A DNA stretch of 34,959 nt from DATNFP01 sp035606335 (GTDB lineage Bacteria > Bacteroidota > Bacteroidia > Chitinophagales > Chitinophagaceae), in the NCBI GenBank assembly GCA_035606335.1, contig DATNFP010000105.1, positions 1-34,959 on the forward strand, in the 5' to 3' direction. The position numbers and the translations under genes were made by a program. Position 1 is the first letter of the stretch. Every line of letters starts with the position of its first letter. Shown here piece by piece: positions 1 to 8,047 of this stretch. A model generated the notes under the pieces. That model had not been told where the DNA came from. It did not search any database and saw only the letters and a list, made by a program, of their open reading frames with translations.

Positions 1-258
1 CGCTTTGGGCATGAAAGCAGTGTAATGAATGCTGTATTCCCAAAATTTGAAGAACAGTATATACAGGAAAACACAAAGAAATACCCCGTGGCTGTGAATG
101 GAAAGACACGTATCGAAATGGAATTTCCTTTGGATGCTGACCCTGCTATGGTAGAAAAAAAGGTTCTTTCTGATGAAACAATAAAAAAATGGCTGGAAGG
201 AAAAGAACCTAAAAAAGTAATATATGTGAAGGGCAGAATGATAAATGTGGTAGTATAA
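1..258 (+). CDS. leuS: Leucyl-tRNA synthetase, C-terminal end (partial)
   Basis: The frame is open from base 1 and stops at 256-258, so this is the 3' end of a gene entering from the left; about 85 residues are visible. LeuS charges tRNA-Leu with leucine in the cytoplasm. The piece has the typical end of bacterial LeuS: a 'P.F...Y' turn, then 'VAVNGKTR', a short acidic helix region, 'KKWLEGKEPKKVIYVKGRM' and a terminal 'INVVV'. This is the small C-terminal domain that contacts the tRNA elbow. The catalytic HIGH and KMSKS motifs lie outside the window. An ATG at 25 is internal to the domain and is not the start. No terminator is evident behind it, and the next gene begins 137 bases on. Confidence 0.9.
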   Translation, partial: RFGHESSVMNAVFPKFEEQYIQENTKKYPVAVNGKTRIEMEFPLDADPAMVEKKVLSDETIKKWLEGKEPKKVIYVKGRMINVVV

Positions 259-330
259 TGCCCGGCATGAGCCTATTTCCTAATAACTTGTTAAGTGGTA
301 ATAAAGCGGATGTTAACCAAACCACAAAAG

Positions 331-361
331 TTTCCCTAATACTGTAATGTGTTAATCTTTG
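331..361 (+). promoter_or_regulatory. Possible promoter of the acyltransferase gene
   Basis: TTTC at 331-334, 19 bases, then AATCTTTG at 354-361. This resembles the Bacteroidota pattern TTTG-N19-TAnnTTTG with one mismatch in each box. It lies 34 bases before the ATG at 396 in an otherwise empty gap. Confidence 0.3.
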
Positions 362-395
362 TGTCAGAGGTATGTTTTAGAAAACAACTTTTTCA

Positions 396-1541
396 ATGAA
401 ACACATTAGAGGGTTAGACACATTAAGAGCATTTGCCGTATTTTTTGTACTCGTAGAGCATTGGGGGCCAACATTTGCTACCCATTCATTCGGAGGCTTT
501 TTCGAAAGATTTTTTATTCCTACAGGACCATTTGGTGTAAATCTGTTTTTTGTATTGAGTGGTTTTCTTATTACTGCCATACTCCTGAAAGCAAATAATG
601 AAAACAGCAATAAACTATTAGTGGTAAAGAATTTTGTAATGAGAAGGTCTCTGCGCATTTTTCCGATCTATTACCTTGCATTAGCTTTTCTTTTCATCAT
701 CAATTACCCCTTTATAAGAGAAAACATTTGGTACTTCCTTACCTATACCTCAAACATATTAGTATATAAAAACAATTCCTGGAATTCATTTTCTCATACA
801 TGGTCACTTTCAGTAGAAGAACAATTTTATTTAATATGGCCTTGGGTAATCATTTTCATTAATCAGAAATATTTGAAATATGCACTTTTTGCTTTTATAG
901 GTATCGGTATTGTCAGCACCTTCCTTACAATAAAAGTATTTCATGGTTTTGGCGGTATTCTCAGTCCTAATTGCTTTGATGCATTTGGATTGGGTGGTTT
1001 ATACGCTTACGCTCATTTGAATGAAGTGCGGCTGAAAAAATTCCAATCCATTTTAAAGTTTGCTTTCCCAACGTCAGTATTGATTTATTTCTTCTGGAAG
1101 TTTGCGCCTTATGGCGGATATATAGAACATTTTAATTTCTGCTCAAGAACTATAGACAGCGTAATCGCTTTAGGAATAATCAACTTTGTTATTATTACAA
1201 AATCTAAATGGATCAATAATAAATTGTTTGAAAACAAATTTCTCAACCAGATAGGCAAGATCAGCTATGGTATTTATTTGTACCACTTTGCCCTCGGTAT
1301 TATGTATGATAATTTCGTAGGCCACACATTTCAACAGCATTCTTTCGCATCAGACATATTAACTAATCCATATTTGTCGATTCTTATAAAATTTGCACTG
1401 GTATATGGCATTTCTTATCTGTCGTTTGAACTGATAGAAAAAAGAATAATGAATTACAAAAAGCTGTTTGATTACAATAAGACCGAAACTCAAACTATCA
1501 AGAGACCTGTATTTGCAAGGCTTTTTGCACGCTTCGCTTAA
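396..1541 (+). CDS. Acyltransferase family 3 (OafA/YrhL-like) membrane protein
   Basis: A 381-residue polytopic inner-membrane protein of the acyltransferase-3 family, which moves acyl (usually acetyl) groups onto sugars of surface or secreted glycans. Seen: an N-terminal 'RGLDTLRAFAV' start, His22 in 'VEHWGP' (the family's catalytic His position), 'GVNLFFVLSGFLIT' at 47-60, the Arg-rich 'RRSLRIFPIYYLAL' and the diagnostic 'TWSLSVEEQFYLIWPW' at 135-150, followed by repeated hydrophobic helices. It is the usual length for the stand-alone form and has no SGNH domain. The substrate is unknown. The large polysaccharide locus about 3 kb downstream makes O-acetylation of that polymer a reasonable guess, but it is not in the same operon. 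Confidence 0.85.
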   Translation: MKHIRGLDTLRAFAVFFVLVEHWGPTFATHSFGGFFERFFIPTGPFGVNLFFVLSGFLITAILLKANNENSNKLLVVKNFVMRRSLRIFPIYYLALAFLFIINYPFIRENIWYFLTYTSNILVYKNNSWNSFSHTWSLSVEEQFYLIWPWVIIFINQKYLKYALFAFIGIGIVSTFLTIKVFHGFGGILSPNCFDAFGLGGLYAYAHLNEVRLKKFQSILKFAFPTSVLIYFFWKFAPYGGYIEHFNFCSRTIDSVIALGIINFVIITKSKWINNKLFENKFLNQIGKISYGIYLYHFALGIMYDNFVGHTFQQHSFASDILTNPYLSILIKFALVYGISYLSFELIEKRIMNYKKLFDYNKTETQTIKRPVFARLFARFA

Positions 1542-1588
1542 ACGTTAAATTTTGAAAAAAAGTTGAAGCGTCTTGAATTGTTTGGGGT

Positions 1589-1596
1589 TAACTTTG
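1589..1596 (+). promoter_or_regulatory. -7 element before the SCO1-like gene
   Basis: TAACTTTG matches the Bacteroidota -7 box TAnnTTTG exactly and is followed by C, as is common. It ends 30 bases before the ATG at 1627. A good -33 box at the right distance is not obvious. Its position also argues against an upstream start at 1573, which would lie before the transcript begins. Confidence 0.45.
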
Positions 1597-1626
1597 CACC
1601 GCCAAGTTTTCCACAATTTACAATTC

Positions 1627-2262
1627 ATGAAAAATAATAAAACAACCGTTTTTCTTGTTTCATTCTTCATCCTGTTGAGTGCTGTATTCATGGGATACTT
1701 TTACAAAGTGAGCCATGAAGAAAAAAAGAGCAATTTGCCGGTGTTAGGCAATCCCGGCCATCATGTAGCAGCCTTCTCTTTTATTAACCAGGATGGTAAG
1801 ACAATCACAAATGAAGATGTAAAAGGTAAGATATATGTGGTAGAATATTTCTTTACTACCTGTAAAGGCATCTGCCCACGCCTGAATGAAAATCTTACAC
1901 ATGTTTACCAGGCTTTCCGCGGCAATAAAAATGTTTTAATTCTCTCGCATACAGTAGATCCATTAAAGGATACCGTGAAGGCAATGAAAGAATATAGCCT
2001 GCGATTTGACGCGGACCCCAGTCAATGGATGTTCCTGACGGGAGACAAGAAAAAACTGTATGATATGGCGCGATACAGCTATCTGATAAGCGCGCAGGAT
2101 GATACAACAGGCGTAAGCATTGACCAGGATTTTATTCATGACAATCATTACGTGCTTGTAGATAGAGATGGTAGAGTAAGAGGCTTCTATGATGGCTTGA
2201 AAATGGATGAAGTCAATAAACTAATAAAAGACATTAACAGCCTGCTTGCCGAAAAGAGCTAA
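1627..2262 (+). CDS. SCO1/SenC/PrrC-family protein
   Basis: A 211-residue membrane-anchored thioredoxin-fold protein of the SCO family, which delivers copper to cytochrome c oxidase CuA or acts as a thiol reductase outside the inner membrane. Residues 7-26 form one membrane anchor, and the rest is outside the cytoplasm. The copper/redox motif CKGIC is at 79-83 in 'FFTTCKGICP'. The distal metal-ligand region is 'DNHYVLVDRDGRV', with His174 the likely ligand. The frame extends upstream to 1573, but the ATG at 1627 gives a clean anchor and follows a -7 promoter element. Its stop overlaps the stop of the converging chromate transporter by four bases. No oxidase subunit lies next to it, so its partner cannot be read from context. 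Confidence 0.88.
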   Translation: MKNNKTTVFLVSFFILLSAVFMGYFYKVSHEEKKSNLPVLGNPGHHVAAFSFINQDGKTITNEDVKGKIYVVEYFFTTCKGICPRLNENLTHVYQAFRGNKNVLILSHTVDPLKDTVKAMKEYSLRFDADPSQWMFLTGDKKKLYDMARYSYLISAQDDTTGVSIDQDFIHDNHYVLVDRDGRVRGFYDGLKMDEVNKLIKDINSLLAEKS

Positions 2263-3470
2263 TAATGTAACGTCCAGCCAAGCAATAACCAACCGACCAC
2301 AATTAATTGAGCCGGTATTCTTGTAAAATATAGTAGTGAAAACGTAATAATTATTACGACAAGATTACTCCATTCAAAAGGCATGGACTGAAACAATACA
2401 AAACCAGACGCCCAAATAATTCCTACCACCGCAGCATTAATTCCTTCCAGTGCCCTGAATATGACTACATGATGCCTTAGATTCTGATATATAGGAAAGA
2501 AGAAAAATAGTAGTAAGGTGCTTGGCAGAAAAACAGCGGTAGTACAAACAATGCATCCCAATATCTGCCACAAAGAGCCATAGGGAGTCATCGCCATCCC
2601 ACCTACGAATGAGCAAACAGAGAATACCGGACCCGGAACAGCCTGTACCATTCCGTATCCTGTTAATAAATCCTGAGTTGTAACAATAGGAACATGATGC
2701 TGACTCAGCGGCCTTGTATCGAACTGATAATCCATCATTGGCAACAATGCCTGGCTGCCTCCAAATACAGTGCTACCAAACCTGTAAAAGTTTTCGAACA
2801 GATTATATACACGACGATGCGGCCAACTATGTACCCTGGCCGTTTCACTGAATACACCCGCAATAACAAAAATTGCCGCAAAAAGCCACAGGTTAATCCA
2901 GTTTATCTTTTTAGGTTTTTCGTGAGAGTCAGGGATGCGCTTGTTACTGAAATTACTTATCGTGCCAGCTAATACCAATAAAATAGGAAACACCCACGGC
3001 GACCGAATAGCCGCAGTTGCTACCAGGCTGCCTGCCATGATGGCCCATGTAGCCATGTGCCGAATGCTATTTTTCATCATCCTGGCTGCAGCATAGCAAA
3101 CAAAGCCTACAGACATCGGCTGGATATATACAAATAAATTTGTTTGTATTGACTTCGCGTCGAAATAATATAAAAGAAAAGAAAATGCGCCCATTATCAA
3201 TGCGGCCGGAAACACCCATAACATTAAAGTAAGAATTGCCAATGGTATGCCACCACGCTTCAAAGCAATGAGCATAACGGTTTGAGTTGAGGACGGGCCA
3301 GGCAACATCTGGCAGAAAGCATTGTATTCTAATAATTCCTCTTCTGTCACATCCTTTCGTTTCTGAACAAAGGTTTTTACCATCATCCCGATATGCCCTT
3401 GCGGTCCGCCAAAAGCGGTAAAGGCGTAAAAAAATACAGCCTTCAGGAATGGGACGTGTCTTAAAAGCAT
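2259..3470 (-). CDS. chrA: Chromate transporter (ChrA family, two-domain)
   Basis: A 403-residue inner-membrane protein of the CHR family, which exports chromate using the proton gradient. Both halves of the two-domain form are present. The first has 'AFTAFGGPQGHIGMM' near residues 16-30 and 'MLPGPSSTQT' at 55-64. The second half repeats the pattern as 'FGSTVFGGSQALLP' and 'MVQAVPGPVFS'. Length fits the usual 390-420 residues, and hydrophobic stretches run throughout. The ATG at 3470 is the first in frame and directly precedes the first helix. It converges on the SCO1-like gene with a four-base stop overlap and diverges from the small membrane protein at 3582. Real substrates of CHR proteins in environmental bacteria are often untested, so chromate is a family-level call. 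Confidence 0.9.
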   Translation of the reverse strand: MLLRHVPFLKAVFFYAFTAFGGPQGHIGMMVKTFVQKRKDVTEEELLEYNAFCQMLPGPSSTQTVMLIALKRGGIPLAILTLMLWVFPAALIMGAFSFLLYYFDAKSIQTNLFVYIQPMSVGFVCYAAARMMKNSIRHMATWAIMAGSLVATAAIRSPWVFPILLVLAGTISNFSNKRIPDSHEKPKKINWINLWLFAAIFVIAGVFSETARVHSWPHRRVYNLFENFYRFGSTVFGGSQALLPMMDYQFDTRPLSQHHVPIVTTQDLLTGYGMVQAVPGPVFSVCSFVGGMAMTPYGSLWQILGCIVCTTAVFLPSTLLLFFFFPIYQNLRHHVVIFRALEGINAAVVGIIWASGFVLFQSMPFEWSNLVVIIITFSLLYFTRIPAQLIVVGWLLLGWTLHY

Positions 3471-3530
3471 TCCGTTCTTATCTTTTATTCATGAAAAGTA
3501 ATCACAAAAAATGGGAATTCACACAAAGGA

Positions 3531-3560
3531 TTGAATATACAGCCATGTTTTGTATCTTGC
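3531..3560 (+). promoter_or_regulatory. Possible promoter of the small ORF-pdxH unit
   Basis: TTG at 3531-3533, exactly 19 bases, then TATCTTGC at 3553-3560. The downstream box is one base short of the TAnnTTTG consensus. It ends 21 bases before the ATG at 3582, a leader length similar to other genes here. Confidence 0.3.
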
Positions 3561-3581
3561 AGGCGCAAATTTATAAATGTC

Positions 3582-3728
3582 ATGAATTACTTGATGCTCA
3601 CTGCATTTTACGACACCGTAAATAAAAATGTAGGTCCTACTTTAATGTGGGTTTTTATTTTGCTGATGACTATTGAACTAATATATGTTATGGCAAAGTA
3701 TTTAGGGTCTTCTGACAAAAAGAAATAA
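3582..3728 (+). CDS. Small single-pass membrane protein, 48 residues, unidentified
   Basis: I do not recognise a family. From the ATG at 3582 the product is 48 residues: a polar N-terminal stretch ('YDTVNKNVGPT'), one strong hydrophobic helix (about residues 17-38, 'LMWVFILLMTIELIYVMA') and a lysine-rich tail ending in DKKK, so the C-terminus probably faces the cytoplasm. The frame also opens at a TTG at 3531, but that falls in the promoter region. The stop TAA at 3726-3728 is only four bases before the pdxH start, which suggests co-transcription and possibly translational coupling. Codon use and AT content match the neighbours. It could be a real small protein or only a leader that helps pdxH translation. 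Confidence 0.5.
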   Translation: MNYLMLTAFYDTVNKNVGPTLMWVFILLMTIELIYVMAKYLGSSDKKK

Positions 3729-3732
3729 TCAT

Positions 3733-4377
3733 TTGTCCTCTCATGGAATTGATATAGCTGGTATCCGGAAAGATTATCGTCTTGCTGCACTTGATGAAAC
3801 AATAGCAGGAGACGACCCGATAGCTTTTTTCAATAAATGGTTTGCTGAGGCAAACGTTGCTGAAATAAGTGAGGTGAATGCAATGACTCTGGCAACTATT
3901 GATAAAAATAATGCACCGCATGCCCGCATTGTTTTGCTAAAAGGCCTGGATGACGGTTTTGTTTTTTATACCAATTACGATAGTGCAAAAGGCCACGAAT
4001 TAGGAGTAAACTCAAAGGCCGCACTTGTTTTTTTCTGGAAAGAATTGGAGCGGCAAGTACGTATAGAAGGAATTGCCGAAAAAGTTTCAGAAAAAGAGAG
4101 CGATATTTATTTTTTTTCTCGCCCGCAAGGAAGCCGTTTAGGCGCATGGGCTTCTCCACAGAGCCAGATAATTCCTAACCGGGATATACTGGACAGGAAC
4201 TACATTAAATTCCAGGAACAATACAAGAACGACATTCCTCGTCCACTTTTTTGGGGCGGTTATCGTATCATCCCTAACATGATCGAATTTTGGCAAGGAC
4301 GTAGCAATCGAATGCATGACCGCATCCAGTTTACTATAAATGACGGGGCCTGGAAAAAACACCGTCTTGCTCCTTAG
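3733..4377 (+). CDS. pdxH: Pyridoxamine 5'-phosphate oxidase
   Basis: A 214-residue flavoenzyme that oxidises pyridoxamine- or pyridoxine-5'-phosphate to pyridoxal 5'-phosphate with FMN and oxygen; cytoplasmic, normally a dimer. Seen: N-terminal 'IRKDYRLAALDE', the FMN/substrate core 'NAMTLATID...ARIVLLKG' (49-71), 'VFYTNYDSAKG', 'SRPQGSRLGAWASPQSQ' (129-145) and the family signature EFWQGRSNRMHDR at 185-197, with an ordinary 'HRLAP' end. No ATG exists between an in-frame stop at 3703-3705 and the conserved N-terminus, so TTG at 3733 is the only sensible start. It sits four bases after the small membrane protein gene. Length equals that of well-known PdxH proteins. Confidence 0.95.
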   Translation: MSSHGIDIAGIRKDYRLAALDETIAGDDPIAFFNKWFAEANVAEISEVNAMTLATIDKNNAPHARIVLLKGLDDGFVFYTNYDSAKGHELGVNSKAALVFFWKELERQVRIEGIAEKVSEKESDIYFFSRPQGSRLGAWASPQSQIIPNRDILDRNYIKFQEQYKNDIPRPLFWGGYRIIPNMIEFWQGRSNRMHDRIQFTINDGAWKKHRLAP

Positions 4378-4687
4378 CGCCATTTTCCTCATACTTGTTT
4401 TTTAGGTATTTCCGAATGCATGGGAGTGTTAGTAACATGGGGATAAATTTTACCGAAGCCTTTAGAATGTCGCCACTTCACAGTATTTTGCAGATATATT
4501 TTTAATATTATCCGATCAGCAAGAAAAAAGCCTTTTAAAACAAAGCTCTTTCTGATAAATGCAATGCTATTCTAAACGCATGACAGGTGTGCAGAGAGGC
4601 TATTTTCACAATAAAATGAGCATGTTAAGTTAAGCGATAGCAAAAAAATAATAAAAGCATGTATATATCAATAACTAGAAAATCATT
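4378..4687. other. 310-base gap before the polysaccharide locus
   Basis: No convincing gene, RNA or strong hairpin is visible. There is one possible promoter at 4461-4491. The last 100 bases are very AT-rich with A-runs, as expected for a leader. A long untranslated leader of about 190 bases would result if that promoter is used, so regulation of the export genes by RNA structure or a NusG-like factor is possible but not shown. Confidence 0.5.
4461..4491 (+). promoter_or_regulatory. Possible promoter of the polysaccharide export genes
   Basis: TTTA at 4461-4464, 19 bases, then TATTTTGC at 4484-4491, which is one base short of TAnnTTTG. It is the best match in the gap but imperfect, and it would leave a long leader before the ATG at 4688. 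Confidence 0.25.
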
Positions 4688-5512
4688 ATGCGCCCAATCG
4701 TACAGATAGCTACTATTGCATGTATATTATTTTTTGCTGCATGTGCTGCCCCACAGAAAACAATTTATTTTAACGACAATACCCCGTTAGACCAATCTGT
4801 GCAGGTGCAAAAAATTGAGCGATTGAAAGAAGCGGTTGTTCAACCTGACGATATCCTGGCAATTAATGTAACTACAATAAGCAGTATAGCAGACCCTAAA
4901 CCGGTAACTATTTTTAATGAGGGGGGCACAGCCTTCAGCATTACGGCAACCATAGGTGGCGCCGGAGGAGGAAGCAGCTCTTCAGGGCATAGTAACGCTT
5001 ATCGGGTAGATGAAGATGGGTTGATCGATTTTCCAGCGATAGGAAAAATAAAAGTATCCGGACTTACAATGCGGCAAGTGAAAGATCTATTAGCACAGAA
5101 GCTCACGGCATATATAAAAGACCCAGTGGTAGAAGCGCGCATTATCAATTATAAAGTAACCGTATTGGGTGAAGTAAATCATCCCGGAACCATTGTAGCG
5201 CCAAACCAAAAGATAAATATCCTTGATGCTATCGCAGCTGCAGGTGATATTCCCATTTCTGGAAGAAAAGATAATGTGTTAATTATCAGGGAAACTGAAG
5301 GCAACAGGGAGTTTGCAAGGCTAGACCTGAATAGCAGAAATGTTTTTAACAGTCCATATTACTATTTAAGACAAAACGATATTGTGTATGTTGAACCGGC
5401 AAAACTACGTCGCCAGCAGAACAACGAATTTTTACAATTCTACCTGCCAACTATAACAGCGCTGATATCAACAGTCTTAGCAGTGTATGGAATAGTGCAG
5501 ATAACAAAATAA
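4688..5512 (+). CDS. Wza-like polysaccharide export lipoprotein
   Basis: A 274-residue outer-membrane polysaccharide export protein that forms the exit channel for capsule or exopolysaccharide. A lipoprotein signal peptide ends in FAAC, with Cys19 to be lipidated. The Poly_export domain follows (about 45-150; 'VQPDDILAINV' and 'YRVDEDGLIDFPAIGKIKVSGLT'), then an SLBB domain beginning 'YKVTVLGEVNHPGTI' at 155-169. A hydrophobic C-terminal helix (about 251-271) matches the Wza segment that spans the outer membrane. A Gly/Ser-rich insert (about 89-103) interrupts the first domain. It is shorter than Escherichia coli Wza, with one clear SLBB, as is common in Bacteroidota. It is followed after 22 bases by the co-polymerase gene, its usual partner. 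Confidence 0.9.
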   Translation: MRPIVQIATIACILFFAACAAPQKTIYFNDNTPLDQSVQVQKIERLKEAVVQPDDILAINVTTISSIADPKPVTIFNEGGTAFSITATIGGAGGGSSSSGHSNAYRVDEDGLIDFPAIGKIKVSGLTMRQVKDLLAQKLTAYIKDPVVEARIINYKVTVLGEVNHPGTIVAPNQKINILDAIAAAGDIPISGRKDNVLIIRETEGNREFARLDLNSRNVFNSPYYYLRQNDIVYVEPAKLRRQQNNEFLQFYLPTITALISTVLAVYGIVQITK

Positions 5513-5534
5513 TTAAAGCCGAGCCAAAGACTTG

Positions 5535-7949
5535 ATGGAAAATAACCAGCAGTATTCTGATAATAAACTATTAAAACAGTTCAACTCGTCTTTCGATTTC
5601 AAACGATTGATGGGTGCTATTCTCAGCAACTGGTACTGGTTCGTGTTGTCTATATCCATTACACTTACCTTGGGCTATTTATACCTGCGCTATACCACAC
5701 CTAAATATGAAATCAACAGCTCGTTACTAATAGATGAAGGCAATAACCCTGCACAGAATGTATTAAGCAATCTTGACAATAATAAATCTTCCGAATCATC
5801 TGTAAATCTTTACAATGAAATGTTCATTCTCCGTTCACAGGATCTGATAGGAGAAGTGACAGACTCGCTAAACCTGAATATACGATACTGGGCTGTGGGC
5901 AGGGTAAGGAAAACTGAGCTATACCAGGATTGCCCGATCAAGATTGTATTTGATTCCGCAGGCTATAAAGGCAATTTTGACCAACTAGAGATAAAACAAG
6001 TAGTAGACGGACAGTTTGAGGTAAAAGAAAACAAAATAAGCCAAAGAGAGCTTTATGACTCCTGGATAACAAGATCGTTCGGACGGTTTAAAATTCTTTA
6101 CACTAATGGCCCATCAGTCAACAGAGGGTACCTGACCAGCACATCCATTATTGTGAGGATACAAAACCCAACTACCACCAGCGATGCTATACTAAATGAA
6201 CTAAGAGTAAATATAAGTGATGGAAGAACAAGCCTTTTAGACCTTACCTATACTGATAATATACCGCAAAGAGGTGTTGATTTTCTGAACATATTGATTC
6301 ACTTCTATCAGAAAAAGGAACTTGAAGATATTAATCATACTGCTGAAAGAACCCGTGAATTCATTAACCAGCGCAAACAATCCATGATACATGAAATAAG
6401 GTCGATGGATACAATGGCTGAAAATATCCAGACCAGCAGTGAGATGATCAACCCCACGGCGCAATCAAGCACTTTTTTCACAGAAAAAACAGCATCTGAA
6501 GAAAAGATAAATGATATCCTGGTTCAAAAAGAAGCACTAAACAACCTAAAGAAAAATGTTTTAAGTAATAAAGACCAGGTAATAGCAGGACTTGGCTTAT
6601 CAGATCCTTTTCTTACCGGATTGATTACCCAATACAACGAGCTCATACAAAAACTGGAAACCTATCAACAAAATTATGGCCCAGAAAACCCTTTTCTACT
6701 TGAAACCCAAAGCGAAATCGCATCGGTAAGAAAAAGAATTGTGGATGCTGCAGATAAAGTTCTTTCTTCTTTAACCATTACAGAGGAAAGCTCAGCAAAA
6801 AATGCAGCATTAAATACGAGCAGAATTAAAAGTGTACCTGAAGTAGAGGCAAACATAAAAGATGCGAAAAGAGAATATGATGCCTTAACCCAAATTTACC
6901 TATACCTATACCAGAAAGGGGTGGAAAACGAAATATCTGTCTATGCAGCCAGCAACAAATCGAAACTGGTTGTTGTTCCATATCCATCAGGAGAGCCTAT
7001 CAGTCCTGTAAAAAAGAATGTTTACGGGATGGTATTCATATTAGGATTAATGGTGCCTGCCACCTTCTTTATTGTGAAAGAAATGCTGAACAATAAAGTA
7101 ATCAATGAGAACGACATACAGGCGCTTACAGACATCCCTATAGTTGGAAGCATAAGTAATGTAGAAGCAAATACACAAAGAGAAGCTACCATTGTAGTTG
7201 GCCCTCATGTGAGAACAGGCGTTGCAGAACAATTCAGATTGGTACGGGCTAACCTGGAATTTATGTCTGCTTCGAATGATAAAAAGGTATACTTGATCAC
7301 ATCGAGCACAAGCGGGGAAGGTAAATCATTTATTTCCATCAATCTCGGTATCACGATGACACTTGCCAAAAAACGTGTCATCATTATGGAATTTGATCTG
7401 CGCAAACCAAAAATCACTGAATATCTCGGCCTAAGCAATGAAGGCGGCATAAGCGGATATCTGGCAGGGATTAATGAACTGGATAAGGTAATAAAAGCTT
7501 CTGGTGTACATGAAAATTTGTACATAGCTAATTGCGGCCCGGTACCTCCCAATCCCGGTGAGCTTCTTGTACTGCCAAGCACCCAAAAACTGATAGAAGA
7601 GCTACAGGAAATGTTCGACGTAGTGATCCTTGACACAGCCCCCATAGGAATAGTATCAGATGCACTTATACTCTCCCAATATTCCAGCATCAACCTTTTC
7701 ATTGTGCGGCAGTCATTTACAGTGAAAGACCAGGTGAGAATGTTCAACGCATTATATCACGACGGGAAGATCCAGCATCCGGCAGTTATATTTAATGGGG
7801 TAGAATACCTGAAAAAATATGGGTACGGATACAGTGCCGGAGGGTATAGCTACGGGTACTCATATGGTCAGGGCTATGAGAGTACAATTAACGAAACAAA
7901 TAAAGCCTCAAAGGGTAAAAGCTCATTTGTAAGATTTTTTACCAAATAA
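5535..7949 (+). CDS. Wzc-like polysaccharide co-polymerase / BY-kinase
   Basis: An 804-residue inner-membrane protein that sets chain length and couples polymerisation to the Wza channel. The Wzz domain has a first helix at about 29-50, a long periplasmic coiled region and a second helix at about 495-518. The fused bacterial tyrosine kinase has Walker A 'TSGEGKS' (about 592-598), Walker A' 'IMEFDLRKP' (617-625) and Walker B 'VVILDTAP' (696-703). The C-terminal tail (about 757-781) holds nine tyrosines among glycines, the expected autophosphorylation cluster. A TTG sits one codon ahead of the ATG at 5535; the ATG is preferred. No Wzb-type phosphatase lies nearby, though one would be needed to reset the kinase. 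Confidence 0.93.
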   Translation: MENNQQYSDNKLLKQFNSSFDFKRLMGAILSNWYWFVLSISITLTLGYLYLRYTTPKYEINSSLLIDEGNNPAQNVLSNLDNNKSSESSVNLYNEMFILRSQDLIGEVTDSLNLNIRYWAVGRVRKTELYQDCPIKIVFDSAGYKGNFDQLEIKQVVDGQFEVKENKISQRELYDSWITRSFGRFKILYTNGPSVNRGYLTSTSIIVRIQNPTTTSDAILNELRVNISDGRTSLLDLTYTDNIPQRGVDFLNILIHFYQKKELEDINHTAERTREFINQRKQSMIHEIRSMDTMAENIQTSSEMINPTAQSSTFFTEKTASEEKINDILVQKEALNNLKKNVLSNKDQVIAGLGLSDPFLTGLITQYNELIQKLETYQQNYGPENPFLLETQSEIASVRKRIVDAADKVLSSLTITEESSAKNAALNTSRIKSVPEVEANIKDAKREYDALTQIYLYLYQKGVENEISVYAASNKSKLVVVPYPSGEPISPVKKNVYGMVFILGLMVPATFFIVKEMLNNKVINENDIQALTDIPIVGSISNVEANTQREATIVVGPHVRTGVAEQFRLVRANLEFMSASNDKKVYLITSSTSGEGKSFISINLGITMTLAKKRVIIMEFDLRKPKITEYLGLSNEGGISGYLAGINELDKVIKASGVHENLYIANCGPVPPNPGELLVLPSTQKLIEELQEMFDVVILDTAPIGIVSDALILSQYSSINLFIVRQSFTVKDQVRMFNALYHDGKIQHPAVIFNGVEYLKKYGYGYSAGGYSYGYSYGQGYESTINETNKASKGKSSFVRFFTK

Positions 7950-7972
7950 AGTATCTTTCTTTTGGTACCTTT
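7940..7972 (+). terminator. Possible weak terminator or attenuator after the Wzc-like gene
   Basis: Arms 7940-7946 (TACCAAA) and 7961-7967 (TTTGGTA) pair perfectly, with an inner stem 7948-7951/7955-7958, followed by CCTTTTT. The hairpin overlaps the stop codon of the Wzc-like gene. It is AT-rich and interrupted, so it may cause partial termination between the export pair and the transferase run. Confidence 0.4.
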
Positions 7973-8047
7973 TTACATTCTAATAACAGGAAATCGTTAT
8001 TTTTATCAATAGAGAATAGATAGATTTACAACTTTAAAAAATTGGTA

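Noticed and set aside
1529..1571. Possible hairpin after the acyltransferase gene (ACGCTTC ... GAAGCGT)
   Set aside because: The loop is 29 bases and no T-run follows, so it is not a convincing terminator.
4416..4505. 29-codon open frame in the gap before the export genes
   Set aside because: No ribosome-binding context, no hydrophobic or conserved pattern, and the best promoter match lies inside it.
7205..7747. Minus-strand open frame of 180 codons
   Set aside because: It lies wholly opposite the kinase domain of the Wzc-like gene, has no recognisable motif and a composition typical of an antisense shadow.
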